The notes beneath the pieces are model-generated. The model did no database searches and was not told the origin of the DNA. It saw nothing but the letters and a program-made list of their open reading frames with translations. The position numbers were made by a program, and so were the translations under genes. 31,453 nt of DNA from Gnetum montanum (Eukaryota; Streptophyta; Gnetopsida; Gnetales; Gnetaceae). The stretch lies in the NCBI GenBank assembly GCA_015680685.1, contig MNCI01026285.1, forward strand, positions 469,840 to 501,292, given 5' to 3'. Below are positions 29,700-31,453 of the stretch, one piece after another. Every line of letters begins with the position of its first letter. The stretch's first letter is position 1.

Positions 29700-31453
29700 G
29701 TCGGACCTCGAAAAGAAGATTTATTAAAATTAAAGGAGCATCAATTACAACAACTTGAATAAGTCATAGGGTTAAGGGAAGGGGAAAACTGAGAGCATCG
29801 TGAATGACACTCGCGAAACACCTTAAAAATAAACTAGTATTAGAGGAGGTACCCCAAGATGGGACACAACCAAATGTTCACACAGACTAGCTTTTTACAA
29901 AATTAAATGACATAGAATTATATGCTAAGTGTAACTAAAACACATAGGTCTTTCCCATAGCTGCAGGAGATGAACCAATTGATGACTGTCTAAATTGAAC
30001 TTGGATGCTTGAGATGTGAGTTGAAAATAGGTGAGGTGAAAGATCTACAACATCTCCAACCTGGTAAGCAAACATTTGTTAGAATACTCTATCTTTTGAA
30101 ATAGAACATTGCATCTTCGCTTCCAAATATAATATAAAATAATAGGCCTAATAACTTTCCACAGAAAATTAAGATTAGTAGAAGTAATGTTCAAGAATCC
30201 GAATATGGCATCCTCTTGAGATAGCTTGTAGGATTGAAAAGCTTTAGAAGTCCACTGCCACACATGTTGAGCAAAGGGACATTGCCAAAACACATGGACA
30301 AAGTCATCTAGTCCACCACATAGAGGGCAAGTGGGATTAGGAATCCCAAGATATTCTAGACGTTTTCCGATAGGAAGACCATGGTGGAGAAGACACCAAA
30401 GGAACTGCTTAATTTTGGGGAGGGTCGGAAGTTTCCAAATAAGTTGGAAGAGAGGGATCCAAAATGTTTCTGACTCTTGTTTGTGCCAATATTTATTGCA
30501 ACGTTGAATGACTGCAGATGGGTCGTGCATGAGATGAAAGGGAACAGATGGCCGATAGGGAAAGAGTTTAACCCCATTAAGCCATTGAAGGCCATGAAAA
30601 AGGCTTTGCACTGTAACATCCAGGTGCCAGTGACCGTGGAGGAAAGAGTAAATCTGAACAAGGCAATGTTTCATTGCAGCCGACTCCCCATACAAAGTGT
30701 TAAACTCAACCCCTGAAATCCAACGACTAGCAAGCCTAAGACAATTCAAGGAAATGACACCTTTTCGATACCACGAGGTAGCCACCTTAGCATTTGTGAT
30801 AGCAAGGGGAGCGGGTGACAGAGGTAACCACCACGGACACACTTTAGAGAGGATAGTAGGGTTGATTTTAACGTTGGTCCAGTCTATGTGAGTGTGTACA
30901 ATTTGCCAGGCCCTCCAAATGCTTTTGAAAACATGAGATCCGGGAAGAATGATAGTGAGGGGGGAAAGAATCCAATTAACGAAATGGATGTCTTTCCAGA
31001 GGGGCTTATTTTTAGGAAAGGCTTGATGAAGCTTAATTGGAGGAGGGTCCCTATAATATTTGAGGCATCTAAATGTTGTACCAACCACTTAGCAACTGGG
31101 GTAATTCCTTGCTTATAGGAGTTCAAAAGGCCTAAGCCACCCTTATTCTTGGGGAGAGTAACAACAGTCCAAGCGACACGATGAAAGCCTTTTTGAGAGT
31201 CCTTGGAGGACCACATAAAGTCACAGAATAACCGTTCTAGCTTCTAGTAGGCAGCTTAGGAGGGGGCCCAACATGAAGAGTAATACACATGGGTGGACAT
31301 GCATATGGACTTACAAACAAGGTATTTACCCGCAAGTGTGAGGGGTTTAGTTTTCCATTTGTCGAGTTTCTTTTGAATTCGATGAATAACTTGCTCCCAA
31401 AGGATAGATGTTGAGCCTCTAAAGCGGAAAGGGATTCCTAGAATCTTAACGAT
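29700..31453 (-). mobile_element. Second L1-type LINE, 5' end beyond window
   Basis: The coding strand is -. The element enters at the right window edge in the C-terminal RT region and reaches its stop at 30045. A 3' untranslated part of about 340 bases then ends in TTTAATTTTAATAAATCTTC and TTTTCGAGG, ahead of a C-run. AATAAA near the end is a plausible poly(A) signal. Unlike the LINE at 10 kb, it matches the host base composition and has frame breaks, so it is older or from another lineage. No target duplication can be tested because the 5' end is outside. Confidence 0.88.
30045..31453 (-). pseudogene. LINE ORF2 C-terminal part with zf-RVT domain (broken)
   Basis: From the window edge the - strand reads ILGIPFRFRGS, KKLDKWKTKPLTLAGKYLV and, after two stops near 31255, ERLFCDFMWSSKD and KNKGGLGLLN. 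This is the usual post-RT region of plant L1 ORF2. A frameshift between about 31088 and 31060 moves to the frame that stays open to 30045. That frame holds the zinc-binding RT-tail domain: FWIPLFQLIWKLPTLPKIKQ, then CPLCGGLDDFVHVFWQCPFA with C-x2-C, H and C in the expected order, then W-x-W. The catalytic RT part lies beyond the window. The copy is not functional. Confidence 0.9.

Noticed and set aside
30477-31118. Three + strand frames of 64-79 codons
   Set aside because: Antisense shadows of the second LINE ORF2.

Overview
The window looks like nuclear, repeat-dominated DNA from a plant with a large genome. The evidence is plant-type Ty3/gypsy pol and gag remnants, plant L1-type LINE tails with a C-x2-C...H-x4-C zinc motif, a primer-binding site matching plant tRNA-Asp, and a fragment of the berberine-bridge-enzyme-like oxidase family. 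Base composition is AT-rich, apart from the LINE at 10-11.7 kb and the retroelement interior at 18.8-21.6 kb. I cannot name the clade; a gymnosperm is a guess from the repeat style only. I see no intact host gene: every reading frame that can be assigned is a transposon remnant or a broken fragment. Layout: 1-2355 is a decayed Ty3/gypsy pol (RT, RNase H, integrase) on the + strand. 2356-5160 is AT-rich without a recognisable gene. 5344-5958 (-) is a berberine-bridge-enzyme-like fragment read in one frame into a Gly/Arg-rich and Pro-rich stretch. 6808-7309 is a 502-bp fold-back element with an extra partial copy at 6721. 8960-9870 is a 45-bp tandem repeat. 9969-11703 (-) is a 5'-truncated L1-type LINE with a 10-bp target-site duplication. 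11.9-15.0 kb is old, degenerate tandem duplication. 15.6-15.9 kb holds a probable Ty1/copia fragment. 17.45-18.03 kb and 26.31-27.24 kb are the two halves of one roughly 280-bp satellite, split by an LTR retrotransposon at 18029-26301. 27.24-28.85 kb is a further degenerate repeat field. 29.70-31.45 kb (-) is a second LINE that runs off the window. The best-defined object is the 8.3-kb LTR retrotransposon on the - strand. It has TGATGAG/CTCATCA termini, a 5-bp CCATT duplication, a 942-bp 5' LTR at 25360-26301, a tRNA-Asp-type primer-binding site, a gag frame (25227-23362) and a second long frame (21640-18853) with a plant-transposon-like globular region and a coiled-coil tail. No protease, RT, RNase H or integrase is visible between the LTRs, so it looks non-autonomous. 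All its frames carry stop codons. Both the LTR and the spacer ahead of the second frame carry a TATA box with CGATATCG-core palindromes just upstream. The second notable signal is a 20-bp dyad, GGTTGC-N8-GCAACC. It recurs in the 45-bp repeat and twice per unit in the 280-bp satellite, with some copies showing paired changes that keep the symmetry.
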